DNA of 64,000 bases from Candidatus Vicinibacter proximus (lineage in GTDB: Bacteria > Bacteroidota > Bacteroidia > Chitinophagales > Saprospiraceae), in NCBI GenBank assembly GCA_016713905.1, contig JADJOE010000003.1, forward strand, positions 124,001 through 188,000, in the 5' to 3' direction. The translations under genes and the position numbers were made by a program. This document shows, one piece after another, positions 43,988-54,800 of this stretch (its first letter is position 1; the number at the start of each line of letters is the position of its first letter). The notes under the pieces were generated by a model. The model saw only the letters and a list, made by a program, of their open reading frames with translations, searched no databases and was not told the DNA's origin.

Positions 43988-46870
43988 TTATTTTATTTTA
44001 AAATTTGTCTCTTCTGTTATACCTGCTTTGCTCACTTTAATTTTGTAAGTAGCTTTTGGTAAGTAATTTTTCTTGTCATCTGTCTCCGGGAAATGATATT
44101 CCTTGTATTCTTTTTTATATTCTTTTAGAAACGATGCAGCGGATGCTGCATCAATGTTCCCTTCAATTCCTAATGAATTTATTCCAATGTTGAGCTTGAC
44201 TTTATTTTTATGAAGGAGTGTATTTTGATAGAACAATTGTAATTCTGCTTCCCCTGTTGATTTTGAATATACAGAGAGTGGTATCAGGAGACTATCGATT
44301 GGGCTGTACACATTTTGCTTTTTTCCCCATTCATTATTATATTTTATATCCTTTGTTTCAAACACTAAAATTTCTTTCTGTAAATTACTATCCACCAATT
44401 GTTGGACATTGCTAATGTCTGCAATAAATATCGAGCGTCCGTGTGTCCCAATGATCAACTCCTTTGCTTTTGGATGGACTTTAAGATCATGGATAGGAAC
44501 AAATGGAATCTGATCACTCAATAAGGAAAAATTAATTCCATTGTCCAATGAATAATAAACACCATGATCGCTACCCACAAAAAGCAAATTTGGATTCTCA
44601 GGATCTTCACATATAACATTTAGTGGCTCAGATGGAAGATTAAGTCCTATGCGTTTCCAATCCACACCAAAATTCTCAGATACATAAAGTAAGGATGAAA
44701 AATCATCGTTGCGGTAATTGTTTAGACACAGATAAACTCTTTGTTTGACGTGTACGGAGGCAAGAATTTTGGACACGTATTTATCTTGTGGAATTCCATC
44801 ATTTATTTTATTCCAATTATCCCCTCCATCTTTACTCACATAAACTTCACCATCGTCACTGCCGGTATACAATAAACCAAATTTTAATTTGGATTCCGAG
44901 ATGGTGGTGAGTGTACCAAAAGGGACATCGCCTGTTGTAATTCCTTTGGTGAGGTCAGGGGAGACGATTTCAAATTTTCTACCTTGATTCATAGAGCGGT
45001 GAAGAAAATTTGATCCCATATAAAAAATATCACTGTTATGGGAGGACAAAAGAATTGGTGTCTGCCAGTTCCACCGATAGGGCTTTTCACCAAGTTTGTG
45101 TTTAGGTGTAATTCGGGTATTTGTGCCCAAATTTTTGTCTATTCTGAAATAATTACCAAATTGAAAACCCGTGTAAATTATTTTACTATCAGTAGGATCT
45201 ACTTCTGTTTGCATACCGTCACCACCGAGGATTACTTCATGTGGATACTTTCCATAAAGTTGCCAACTGTTGGACATTTGATATTGCGATGGACTTTTCC
45301 AAACCCCATTATCCTGTGCGCCACCATAAACATGATAATCTTCTTCCAGGTCAAAATTTATCGAATAGAATTGTCCTACTGGAGGGTGGGTGCATCGCAA
45401 CCAATTTTTTCCACCATCATAAGTAATGTTTATTCCACCATCATTTCCATTGATCATGTGAAAAGGATTGGCGGGATTTATCCAGAGTGCATGGTGGTCC
45501 ACATGCTGATTATCATTCTCAATCGATTGAAAAGTTTTTCCACCATCCGCAGAACTGATCAAAGGATAACCTAGTAAAATAACTTGTTGGGGATTTTTTG
45601 GATTTAATCTTACCTGACCAAAATAATATCCATAAGTAAAATAAATTCCATCCAGGAATCCTTCATGGGTCTTGTGCCAGGTTTTCCCTCCATCCACAGA
45701 CGAATATAATTCACCACCTTTTATTGGTGTTTCAAACAATCGCGAATTACCATCTTCCAGATATTCAGCAAGATGAGCAGGAAGTATTTTGTCCTGACGG
45801 ATCATTTTTTTTACTGAGCCTGCAGTGTATTCTGCATCAAAATTTTTATCCCTCAGAAAAATTTCCAATGAATCATCTTTGATCTTTAGAAATTCATCTT
45901 TGGACATTTTTTTAAAATCATCCTTATGTAAACCGGTTCTTTTTTTAGCCTCCACAGGTCTTCGTTCATGATTGTCCAATAAAGCATACATCAGCTCCAG
46001 TGAACCCGCATGATAAATACTTAAACCTATTCTTCCCACAAATTCTCCCTTAGGAAATCCGGATAAAGAGTCCGTAAGTAATTTCCAATGTTGTCCATAA
46101 TCTATGGTTTTATAAATGCCGGAACCCGACCCGGATTCGTTCAGGTTCCAGGCTCTTCTGGTGCGTGTCCAACTCGCTGCATATAACACAGAAGCATTCA
46201 TAGGGTCCATAACCATGTCGACGATGCCTGTGCTGTCGTTAATGTAAAGATTTTTCTGCCAAGTCTTTCCACCATCCGAACTGCAATACACCCCGCGCTC
46301 GCGATTTTCCGAATAGAGATGACCAAGTGCAGCCACATACACTCTGTTGGTATCTCCGGGGTCTAAAATAATTTTGCCAATATGTTGCGTTTCCTCCAGG
46401 CCCAGATGCGTCCAGCTTTTACCCAAATCCCATGATTTGTAGACTCCGCATCCAGAATAAGATGAACGACTGGAATTGTTTTCACCAGTGCCCAGATAAA
46501 TTATTTTTCTGGCCCAATCAATAGCCAGGTCCCCAATTGTCATTACTGCTTCGTGGTCAAAGAGGGGATTGAAGCTTGCGCCATTGTTGTCAGTATGCCA
46601 TAGTCCACCTGATGCAAAAGCCACATAGAACTCTTCCGGACGATTTGGATTTCCTTCAATATCGACCACTCTGCCACCAAAAACGGTAGGTCCAATGTTG
46701 CGAATGGGTATTGCGTGGGCAAGGGAAGATTTGGAGATTTTTTGACGATGCTCAAGAGCCTTTAGTCTGGGATGAAGATCAGGGACTTGTGCGTTTACAA
46801 TGTGAAAGCACAAAATCAGACTCAGAAAATTGAGCCACTTTTTAACAAAGCGATGGACTATACTTAACAT
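43988..46870 (-). CDS. Sortilin/VPS10-like BNR beta-propeller protein
   Basis: A 960-residue exported protein (signal about residues 1-27, ending HIVNAQ) made of two large beta-propellers with about ten Asp-box/BNR motifs (NNGASF, SDGGKTW, DYGQHW, DGGKTWH, DGGKTF, YDGGKNW, DGGDNW and others). This architecture is widespread in Bacteroidota and annotated as VPS10- or glycosyl-hydrolase-like; the biochemical role is unknown. A C-terminal 90-residue beta domain follows, with no recognisable T9SS domain, in contrast to the protein at 2580-5129. It is the first gene of a run with the ABC ATPase and permease. Confidence 0.85.
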   Translation of the reverse strand: MLSIVHRFVKKWLNFLSLILCFHIVNAQVPDLHPRLKALEHRQKISKSSLAHAIPIRNIGPTVFGGRVVDIEGNPNRPEEFYVAFASGGLWHTDNNGASFNPLFDHEAVMTIGDLAIDWARKIIYLGTGENNSSRSSYSGCGVYKSWDLGKSWTHLGLEETQHIGKIILDPGDTNRVYVAALGHLYSENRERGVYCSSDGGKTWQKNLYINDSTGIVDMVMDPMNASVLYAASWTRTRRAWNLNESGSGSGIYKTIDYGQHWKLLTDSLSGFPKGEFVGRIGLSIYHAGSLELMYALLDNHERRPVEAKKRTGLHKDDFKKMSKDEFLKIKDDSLEIFLRDKNFDAEYTAGSVKKMIRQDKILPAHLAEYLEDGNSRLFETPIKGGELYSSVDGGKTWHKTHEGFLDGIYFTYGYYFGQVRLNPKNPQQVILLGYPLISSADGGKTFQSIENDNQHVDHHALWINPANPFHMINGNDGGINITYDGGKNWLRCTHPPVGQFYSINFDLEEDYHVYGGAQDNGVWKSPSQYQMSNSWQLYGKYPHEVILGGDGMQTEVDPTDSKIIYTGFQFGNYFRIDKNLGTNTRITPKHKLGEKPYRWNWQTPILLSSHNSDIFYMGSNFLHRSMNQGRKFEIVSPDLTKGITTGDVPFGTLTTISESKLKFGLLYTGSDDGEVYVSKDGGDNWNKINDGIPQDKYVSKILASVHVKQRVYLCLNNYRNDDFSSLLYVSENFGVDWKRIGLNLPSEPLNVICEDPENPNLLFVGSDHGVYYSLDNGINFSLLSDQIPFVPIHDLKVHPKAKELIIGTHGRSIFIADISNVQQLVDSNLQKEILVFETKDIKYNNEWGKKQNVYSPIDSLLIPLSVYSKSTGEAELQLFYQNTLLHKNKVKLNIGINSLGIEGNIDAASAASFLKEYKKEYKEYHFPETDDKKNYLPKATYKIKVSKAGITEETNFKIK

Positions 46871-46952
46871 GCAGCAACGAATTTAAAGTCGGGGAAGAAT
46901 TATAAAATATTTTTTCGACAAGGTATCAAAAAGCCTCTATTAAAGTGTGCTT

Positions 46953-47273
46953 TTACCTGAATGATCTAAATCTATCTGCACCATATTCCAGCTGATTGCT
47001 GTAATCCAGACTACCCAGTCTGAAGCTTAACTTGACATTGGTGCGGGTAAAAAATTGATGTTCCAGCCTACAGAAGAAAGGCATGGTGTTTTTCTGTAGC
47101 ACACAACTCGCAGGTGTAAGAGCTAAAAAAAAGTGGTCCGAAGAAAAGGAGGAAGAATTTAAAAAAGGTTTTTTATTTGATGGAAACTTCAGAGAACTTT
47201 GGAATTGGGCATTTGCATGATCTGCTTGGCATAAAAGCAATAAAATTACCAGGATTCCAAGTGGCGTTTTCAT
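46953..47273 (-). CDS. Small exported protein of unknown function
   Basis: A 106-residue protein with a signal peptide (about residues 1-22, ending HANAQ). The second half has a pattern seen in many small Bacteroidota proteins: PFFCRLEHQF, then a run of basic and polar residues, then VKLSFRLGSLDYSNQLEY and a short basic tail. No function is known to me. The start overlaps the stop of the 37-residue frame at 47270-47383 by four bases (ATGA), indicating translational coupling. Confidence 0.75.
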   Translation of the reverse strand: MKTPLGILVILLLLCQADHANAQFQSSLKFPSNKKPFLNSSSFSSDHFFLALTPASCVLQKNTMPFFCRLEHQFFTRTNVKLSFRLGSLDYSNQLEYGADRFRSFR

Positions 47274-47383
47274 TGTCCGGTATTATTGCACATCCAATTG
47301 ACCAAACTTCCGCCAAGAAAAAGCCACGCAAGTCCTTTCAGAAGAAAAAACAGGAAACCTGCTAGTCCGAATTTTTTTAACAT
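47270..47383 (-). CDS. 37-residue membrane micropeptide coupled to the next gene
   Basis: Too short for routine gene calling. The frame from the ATG at 47383 encodes a Lys-Lys start, a hydrophobic helix (FGLAGFLFFLLKGLAWLF) and a short polar end, and its TGA overlaps the ATG of the 106-residue gene in an ATGA junction. The G-LAGFLFFL-KGL pattern recalls short proteins found widely in Bacteroidota, where they are often missed. The role is unknown; a leader for the downstream gene is also possible. Confidence 0.6.
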   Translation of the reverse strand: MLKKFGLAGFLFFLLKGLAWLFLGGSLVNWMCNNTGQ

Positions 47384-47475
47384 CGACTTGTATTTCTCAT
47401 TCATCGATAAACAATTGTCGATAACTAATGAATATCATAGGTTTTTGTTCATGACAAACTTAAAATTAAATCCAA

Positions 47476-49101
47476 TCAGGTCTGGATCACGCCTACGTTA
47501 TATTTCTCCACCGGAGCATGGTCGGCAGCCTCAATGCCCATAGCAATCCATTCACGGGTTTTTCTGGGATCGATGATGGCATCCACCCATAAACGGGCAG
47601 CAGCATAATAAGCAGTAGTTTGTTTTTCGTATCGTTTACTGGTGGTTTCAAAAAGTTTTTTCTCTTCTTCCGCATCAGGAGGATGGCCTTTACTCTTTAA
47701 AGCAGACACCTGAATTTGCGTAAGTACCTTGGCTGCTTGTCCGCCACCCATAACTGCGATTTTGGCACTAGGCCAGGCAACAATGAGTCTTGGGTCGTAG
47801 GCTTTTCCACACATGGCATAATTGCCGGCTCCATAAGAATTTCCTATGATTACTGTAAATTTTGGTACTGTACTGTTGGAAACGGCATTCACCATTTTAG
47901 CGCCATCCTTTATGATGCCGCCATGCTCTGATCGGGTGCCTACCATGAACCCGGTAACATCCTGAACGAATACCAACGGAATTCTTTTTTGGTTGCAATT
48001 CATGACAAATCTGGCTGCTTTGTCCGCAGAGTCAGAATAAATCACACCTCCCATTTGCATCTCTCCTTTTCCGGATTTGAATACTTGTCGGTCGTTAGCT
48101 ACGATACCTACCGCCCAACCATTTATCCTTGCATACGCACAAATGATCGTCTTGCCGTAATGTTCTTTGTATTCTGTCAGTTCAGAACCGTCTACGATGC
48201 ATTCTAGCACCTTACGCATGTCATATGGCTTTAGACCACCTACAGGATAGTATCCTAAGATTTCCGTTGGGTCCTTTACAGGGGCAATCGCCTCTTTGCG
48301 GTCAAATCCGGTTCTGGGAAAATGCCCCATCTTGTCCACCAATTTTTTGATGGTGTCGAGACATTCGGTATCGTCCTTCATTTTATAATCTGTCACGCCG
48401 GATATTTCGTTGTGCGTTTTAGCACCACCGAGGGTTTCATTATCTGTTTCCTCCCCTATAGCCGCCTTTACCAAATATGGCCCGGCCAAAAATATTGACC
48501 CGGTATTTTCCACGATCAGGCATTCATCAGACATGATGGGTAAGTAAGCTCCGCCAGCGACACAACTGCCCATTACTGCAGCAATCTGTGGTATGCCTCT
48601 ACTGGAGATTATAGCATTGTTCCTAAAGATCCGACCGAAATGCTCCTTATCCGGGAAGATTTCGTCCTGCATGGGAAGATAGACCCCCGCGCTGTCCACC
48701 AGATATATCAGCGGTAGACGGTTTTCCATGGCTATCTCCTGAGCCCGAAGGTTTTTTTTGCCAGTTATGGGAAACCATGCCCCGGCTTTCACCGAAGCAT
48801 CGTTGGCGATAATCACACACAATCTCTTTTGCACATATCCTAGGACTACAATTACCCCGCCTGCGGGACAACCACCATGCTCTTCATACATCTCATATCC
48901 GGTAAAGGCACCGATCTCAAGGACTTCAGTTTCTTTATCCACTAAGTAAGCGATTCGCTCTCGTGCCGTCATCTTACCCTGAGCACGCTGTGCCTCCAGT
49001 TTTTTCACTCCGCCGCCGAGGTATATTTTCTCCAGATCTTTGTTCATCCTGGAGATGCTCATCTTCATTTCGTCTTCGTTGATATAGAAATTTGGATCCA
49101 T
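47476..49101 (-). CDS. Acyl-CoA carboxylase beta subunit (carboxyltransferase)
   Basis: A 541-residue cytoplasmic enzyme that transfers CO2 from carboxybiotin to an acyl-CoA. Both crotonase-like halves are present: the N-terminal half with KMTARERIAYLVD (about 43-55) and GSCVAGGAYLPIMSDE (about 178-193), whose backbone amides form an oxyanion hole, and the C-terminal half with VQDVTGFMVGTRSE (about 384-397) and IGNSYGAGNYAMCGKAYDPR (about 422-441). The phrase LPLIYLVDSAGVYLP is nearer to the methylcrotonyl-CoA (leucine breakdown) branch than to propionyl-CoA carboxylases, but this is not certain. The biotin-carrying alpha subunit is not in the window. Confidence 0.9.
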   Translation of the reverse strand: MDPNFYINEDEMKMSISRMNKDLEKIYLGGGVKKLEAQRAQGKMTARERIAYLVDKETEVLEIGAFTGYEMYEEHGGCPAGGVIVVLGYVQKRLCVIIANDASVKAGAWFPITGKKNLRAQEIAMENRLPLIYLVDSAGVYLPMQDEIFPDKEHFGRIFRNNAIISSRGIPQIAAVMGSCVAGGAYLPIMSDECLIVENTGSIFLAGPYLVKAAIGEETDNETLGGAKTHNEISGVTDYKMKDDTECLDTIKKLVDKMGHFPRTGFDRKEAIAPVKDPTEILGYYPVGGLKPYDMRKVLECIVDGSELTEYKEHYGKTIICAYARINGWAVGIVANDRQVFKSGKGEMQMGGVIYSDSADKAARFVMNCNQKRIPLVFVQDVTGFMVGTRSEHGGIIKDGAKMVNAVSNSTVPKFTVIIGNSYGAGNYAMCGKAYDPRLIVAWPSAKIAVMGGGQAAKVLTQIQVSALKSKGHPPDAEEEKKLFETTSKRYEKQTTAYYAAARLWVDAIIDPRKTREWIAMGIEAADHAPVEKYNVGVIQT

Positions 49102-49371
49102 GTTTTTTGATATTTAAAGCAAATGCCCGTAGGATTTCTTTCAGGGACAAAGGTATTAAATAAGGGTGTATATTTTTTGAGATCAAATTCTTCATTTAGT
49201 AAGATAAACCATTGCGCAATTTTTTAAAAACAACGCAGCTTTTCTATTTAGTATATGCGCAGCAAGAGAGTGGCTTGATCAATTTTTATATTTTATAAAT
49301 TGAAAAAGCAATAGCATGCATTTCTAAGAAAAATAGAAATTCGTTTGCAAGATTATCAAAGAAATGTTGGA

Positions 49372-50031
49372 TTAATTTTTTTTATCAAACAGCATAAAAC
49401 GACCGCCGAATCCGATTTGAAGGAGGTCGATCCAGGTGGACGCAGAGCGATTACCAAGACTGTAGTAGCCAATATCTAAACCAAATTTATTCCGTTTGCC
49501 TACCAAAAAACCGGTATTGAATCCAAGATAATTAATACCATACCCCGAGCCTACATAGGAACTGAATTGGTAAATGTATCTTGGGCTCAAATACAAGGCA
49601 ATTTTTTCTGATGGGTGATAGGAAAAATATGCAGGTAACTGAAGATTCCACAACGCAAGAAATCCTATGGAACCTACTTCTCCACCTAATGAAAAAGCAA
49701 TCGGCGAATCTTTGCCTCCATACAATTGATATTTTACACCGGCACTAATATTGGCAGAAGTATTAAACCTAAAATTAATGTCAAGATCCTCCAAAACACC
49801 ATATCTCCCGCCTACTTCAACGTTAGGCCAAAAAATATTTTCAAGATCATCCCAATCCCCATCGTCTGTGTTTGCAAGTTTTGGACTTCTGGAAAAATTG
49901 AGCGAACTGCTGAGCTCTATCTTTTCTTTTCCAAGGGTTCTTCCATCCTGAAAACCAGTTACAGAGGCACAACTAGTCCACAGAATCAGGATACTGATGA
50001 ATCCAAGCAGGTGTAATTGAATTTTTGTCAT
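49372..50031 (-). CDS. Outer-membrane lipoprotein with beta-barrel-like body
   Basis: A 219-residue protein with a lipobox WTSC (Cys at about residue 21) after a hydrophobic signal. The mature part has alternating amphipathic strands (VGGRYGVLEDLDINFRFN, then SAGVKYQLYG, GFNTGFLVG, FGLDIGYYSLG and IGFGGRFMLF), which fit a small lipidated outer-membrane barrel of about ten strands. Family and function are not known. A 270-bp spacer separates it from the carboxylase, and 230 bp from the HtrA gene, with nothing recognised in either. Confidence 0.72.
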   Translation of the reverse strand: MTKIQLHLLGFISILILWTSCASVTGFQDGRTLGKEKIELSSSLNFSRSPKLANTDDGDWDDLENIFWPNVEVGGRYGVLEDLDINFRFNTSANISAGVKYQLYGGKDSPIAFSLGGEVGSIGFLALWNLQLPAYFSYHPSEKIALYLSPRYIYQFSSYVGSGYGINYLGFNTGFLVGKRNKFGLDIGYYSLGNRSASTWIDLLQIGFGGRFMLFDKKN

Positions 50032-50263
50032 GTCTTAAAGTATTGTGTTATCGAATTTATTGATCTTAGAGGATAAAGTTTGGCTTAGGTTAAAAGTGTC
50101 TCCCATGTTTTAAATAATTTATAACACATTCAGGAGATGGACAAAAGTATAAACTTTTAAAAAATAACGACCGTGAGCTAGTCTATTTGGTAGTGACTTT
50201 TCACTTAAATTCATTCAGACTTTTTTCGAAACGGAGGAGAAGTAAATTTTGTTTTGATGGTGT

Positions 50264-51706
50264 TTATTCTTTATAAAAACTATACGGATAGCGACCTTTA
50301 TAATTTTGATAAAAACCATCGAAACTTACTTTAGAAGAAGAACCGTTGATCAAATCTACAAGATCATCTACAGATTGAATTTTCTTTCCATTCACCGAAG
50401 TGATGATATAACTTGGAGCCATGTTGGTTCCATAAATAATGCCATCTCTGTAAATGTTGAGCACCTTGACGCCATCTGTTTTAAGTTCGGTGATTTCTGC
50501 CTCACTCAGATCGCGTACTTCAAAACCCAGTTTTACCAATACAGGATCTCTACGGGTGGCTATGAGTTCTGTGGAATTGATTTGATTTTTAAGGATGGCT
50601 TTGGCCGTAAACATTGATTTATTTCGCCAGAAGGATAGAGATACTTCTGTACCCGGTCTGAATCTTCCTATGATTTCCTGGAGTTCGGAGACCGTGGCTA
50701 CTTTATAACCATTGACTTCCAAAATGATGTCCTCCGCTCTGAGTCCGGCCTCTTCTGCCGCACCTGATTTAGTAGTATTGGAGATAAAAATACCTGCCAC
50801 GCGGTCCAATCCATATTGTTTGGCTTTTGCATTATCCACATTCTCAATGGTCACACCAAGGAGTCCTCTTTGCACCACACCAAATTCCTGAAGATCTCCG
50901 ATGACTTTTCTGACGAGATTGGATGGAATCGAAAATGAATAACCCTCATATCTTCCTGTATAGGTCATGATGGCTGTGTTGATGCCGATGAGTTCACCGG
51001 CAGTATTGACTAGAGCACCGCCCGAATTACCAGGATTTACGGCAGCATCAGTCTGAATAAACGACTCAATACGATATTGCTGATTGTTGAGGATGTTGAT
51101 ATTTCTGGCTTTAGCCGAAACAATACCGGCGGTAACGGTAGATTGCAATTTAAACGGATTTCCCACTGCCAAAACCCATTCGCCTATTGCTGTGGAATCT
51201 GAGTTGCCAAACAAGAGGTAGGGCAAACCTGCATCTTCAATCTTTATCAGGGCAATGTCAGTGGTAGGATCTGTTCCGATTACTGTAGCTTCATATTCTC
51301 GGTTGTCGTTCAGCAATACCTGAATTTTTTCAGCATGTTCGACCACGTGATTATTAGTTACGATGTAACCATCCGGAGAAATGATCACACCCGAACCGGT
51401 AGCAAGTCCTTTGTTGGTAATGCTCATGCGATCCCCATCTTCCTGAATGCTTTCGATAAAAACAACAGCAGGAGTACTGACTTTAGCCGCAGTAATGAAA
51501 TCTGTCGGAACACTGGACAACAGATTGGTATGCAGTCTATCCGACTTGATCAGTTTTTCCAATTGACTTTGGTTAACCTTTTGAGATTTCCATTCCTTGA
51601 GCAGGGCATCATCTTGTCTGTGGTACATCAAGTGATGAACACCTAAAGTAAGGAAGGCAGTAACTGCCGCAGTACAAAGAATGAGAATTATTACTTGTCT
51701 GATCAT
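50264..51706 (-). CDS. HtrA/DegQ-type periplasmic serine protease with PDZ domains
   Basis: A 480-residue envelope protease and chaperone that handles misfolded proteins. N-terminal membrane anchor (about residues 4-23), then a trypsin-like domain with an intact triad: H120 (VTNNHVV), D150 (TTDIALIK) and S228 (NPGNSGGAL). A full PDZ domain follows (about 272-370: RGLLGVTIENVD ... ILEVNGYKVATVSEL) and a second, shorter PDZ-like region with SYIITSVNGKKIQSVDDLV (about 430-450). The length and the divergent second PDZ are normal for Bacteroidota Do-like proteases. It is a single gene. The predicted location is the periplasmic face of the inner membrane. Confidence 0.93.
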   Translation of the reverse strand: MIRQVIILILCTAAVTAFLTLGVHHLMYHRQDDALLKEWKSQKVNQSQLEKLIKSDRLHTNLLSSVPTDFITAAKVSTPAVVFIESIQEDGDRMSITNKGLATGSGVIISPDGYIVTNNHVVEHAEKIQVLLNDNREYEATVIGTDPTTDIALIKIEDAGLPYLLFGNSDSTAIGEWVLAVGNPFKLQSTVTAGIVSAKARNINILNNQQYRIESFIQTDAAVNPGNSGGALVNTAGELIGINTAIMTYTGRYEGYSFSIPSNLVRKVIGDLQEFGVVQRGLLGVTIENVDNAKAKQYGLDRVAGIFISNTTKSGAAEEAGLRAEDIILEVNGYKVATVSELQEIIGRFRPGTEVSLSFWRNKSMFTAKAILKNQINSTELIATRRDPVLVKLGFEVRDLSEAEITELKTDGVKVLNIYRDGIIYGTNMAPSYIITSVNGKKIQSVDDLVDLINGSSSKVSFDGFYQNYKGRYPYSFYKE

Positions 51707-51815
51707 AAATATGTTACATATATTATAAAATCAAGATATGATAAAGCAATAATCATGCCCGATTCACTTAACATACCTGGTTTTAAGACATATAACGCAA
51801 AAAATATAAATTTGG

Positions 51816-54800
51816 TTACCGGATAAGATTTAAGGTTGACTTAAGACTTACCTCCCTCATGGATCCGCAAAGGTCTAACCTTCCGGAAAAAACCACGATA
51901 TAGGTCTCCACAGGAGCCTGATCCCCTTTGTAGGTACCGTCCCAGCTTTCCTTTGGGTCAGCAGATTCAAAAATGATATGCCCCCAACGGTTAAATATTT
52001 TCAAGGAATATCCATCCATTTCAAACTCCGTCTTTGGATCAAAAACAGGGCGGTAAGTATCATTTTCATTATCGCCATTTGGGGTAAATACGTTGGGAAG
52101 TTGAACCTTCTTTTCTGCCAGACTTTCATCCTGTTTTACATCGTAACGGATTAAAATGGAATCACAACCATTTTTATTGACGATCAGGACAGAATAAATG
52201 TCTGGAGCATCAATGGTAATTGTTGGGAGATCATTTATTTTAACATTTCCTCGCCGCCACTGATAGGATGCCTGATCCGGTGGAAATTTATTGGCAATCA
52301 AAGTATCCCTGATGTCTATCGTCGTGTCTTTGCAGATTAAAAATTCCTCCATTCCATTATTCAGAAAAGTTGGTAATCCTTGAAGTTCGGGAACACCTAC
52401 CACAGTGTCGAGGAAGCAATTGTACCGGTCATAAATTCTTATCATATAAGGTGCCGGTGGAAGCGGACTGAAAAAGGATGTGGTATCCCTTGCACTGCCT
52501 TCTATACTGAAGGTAACCGGTTTATCCCCTTGTTTAATAAAAACCCTTATACTGCCTGTAGGGTCTGAAGGACAGGAAGCTTTAACTTCGATTTTATCTA
52601 CGACAATGGTGGTGTAGGGTTTTACGATAACCTTGCCACTGGTAAAGCAACCATTCTTTTGATAAGTCAGATAGCGGTACTCTCCTTCAAAAAGAAAACT
52701 CACTGAACGTCCAAGATCCGATGAAGGAACCCTTCTGTTAAATACATCCGCCCAAACGATAGAATCAAATGGACTAAAGTCAGTCACTGAAAAATTGAAT
52801 ACCCTGTTGTTGCAACTGAAGTATGCTGTGTCCGGTGCATTTATGTTATAGCGCATGGTATCGATAGTAACCACCATGGTGTCTGCAGTATTGCATTCCG
52901 GATTAGGCGTTGTAATAAATCCATTGTATACACCCGGAGTTCTGATGATCTGTCTTACATTACGTTCATTGCTTGCATTGATGTTTGGACCTGTCCAAAC
53001 AAAAGAATAGGCGGTCTTCATGTTAAGCAGTTGTGCAGTGATGTCCAAAGTATCTTTTCTGCAATTCAATATTCTGTCCGGGCCAAGAATCGGGACAGGT
53101 TTTACAAACAATTTATTTACCAAAACAGAATCTTCTGCAACACAACCTGTACGCAGATCTTTTACTTTAAGGATATAAACGCCATCGATGGATACCGTCG
53201 GTTTTTTATTATTTTCATTCGATGCATTGATACCCGGACCACGCCAGGTGAAACTGGAAACAGAGTCCGCCAATGCATAGCTTCCGTCCAGCGTAACGGT
53301 TGTAAAATCACAAGTGATGTTTTTGTTTAAGCCTGCATTTACCAAAGGTCTGCCGCCATTGTTGAATACTTCAATCGAGTCAAAAGCTTCACAATTGTAC
53401 ACCGTATCCCGGATCAAAACATAATACTTTCCTTCCAGATCCGTCGTGATGGATTTTTTATTTCTATTGTCATTATTAACACCAGGACCAGACCAGAAAT
53501 ATTTTAGGTTTTTCCCCGTGGATTTACCGGCATCAATGAGGACCGTATCGTGGTCACAATCTAAATCCGACGATTTGATTAAACTCAATTTTGGCAAACT
53601 GTCCGGAAGGCTAATGATGACTTCATCGGTATCCTGACAATGTGAAACATTATTGGTGACAATGATTTGATATTTACCTGGCAACTTGACAAAAGGAGAT
53701 CTTGAATTCTTATTCAGAGAATCGATTCCGGGTCCAGTCCAAACCAAATCAATTACGGTACCGACTGAGGTTGTTCTTCCACCTAAAGTGAGACCTAAAG
53801 AATCACAGGGAATCACTCTGTCAAGCCCGGCATCTGCTACCGGATATAAGATATTTTGAGTAACCACAACAGTGTCCAGGGAGAAGCAATCGTTGAGAAT
53901 GTTTGTTATTTTTATTACATAGCTACCCGGTAAATCCACCACCGGATTGATCTGAAATTTTTTTAACGGTGTGATGCTTGGTCCGGACCATTCAAAATTA
54001 AATCCTACCCCGGTCTGAGAGGAATCGCCATTCAATTGGACAGAGGTATTGAGGCAATCCAGAATTTTATCATTTCCTGCCTTTGCAATTGGCGCCATCC
54101 GATCATCCAATACTTCCATGGTATCTCTTCCAAGACAACCACTCAGTGAATCAAAAACAGTAAAAACATAGGTGCCCGGAAAAGAAATTACCGGATTTAA
54201 AATGGTTTTGTTCAGAAAAGTAATACCTGGACCTTCCCAATAAAAACTGCGCTTGTCCGCGGTGTCTGGTCGGGCGGGATCCAATGTGATGCTGTTCATA
54301 CTGCAGGTCAACTTTTGGTCTAATCCCAATCTGGGGTCAGGAGCATTGAAGACTTGAATGGTTATAGATGTATCGGTTCTACAGCCCTCTGGTGATATGA
54401 TGGTTGCGGAATATTTTTTGGTTACATTGGGACAAACAACCAGATCTCTTGTGGTGTCTTGCTGATTCCATACCACTACATAAACAGAATCAACGGTCAG
54501 ACTCAACTCAGTACATTCTCCTCTGCAAAGAATATTTCTTGCAGCCGTGATGTTGAGGACAGGTGCCGGAATTTCTCTTAGGTTCAGAGTGTCTGAAGCA
54601 AAACAATTAAAAGAATCACTTACGGTTAAGATAGCCTGTCCTGCACGTTGATAACTGGTCGCATGATCCGTAATACCGTTGTTCCACTGGTAGGTTTTAA
54701 ATCCCAGACCGCCGTCCAAATCTGTAATGTCGCCCTGACAGAAATAGTCTTTTCCCTGAATTTTAACTTTAACAGGTGGCGCAAATACCATTTTAATTTC

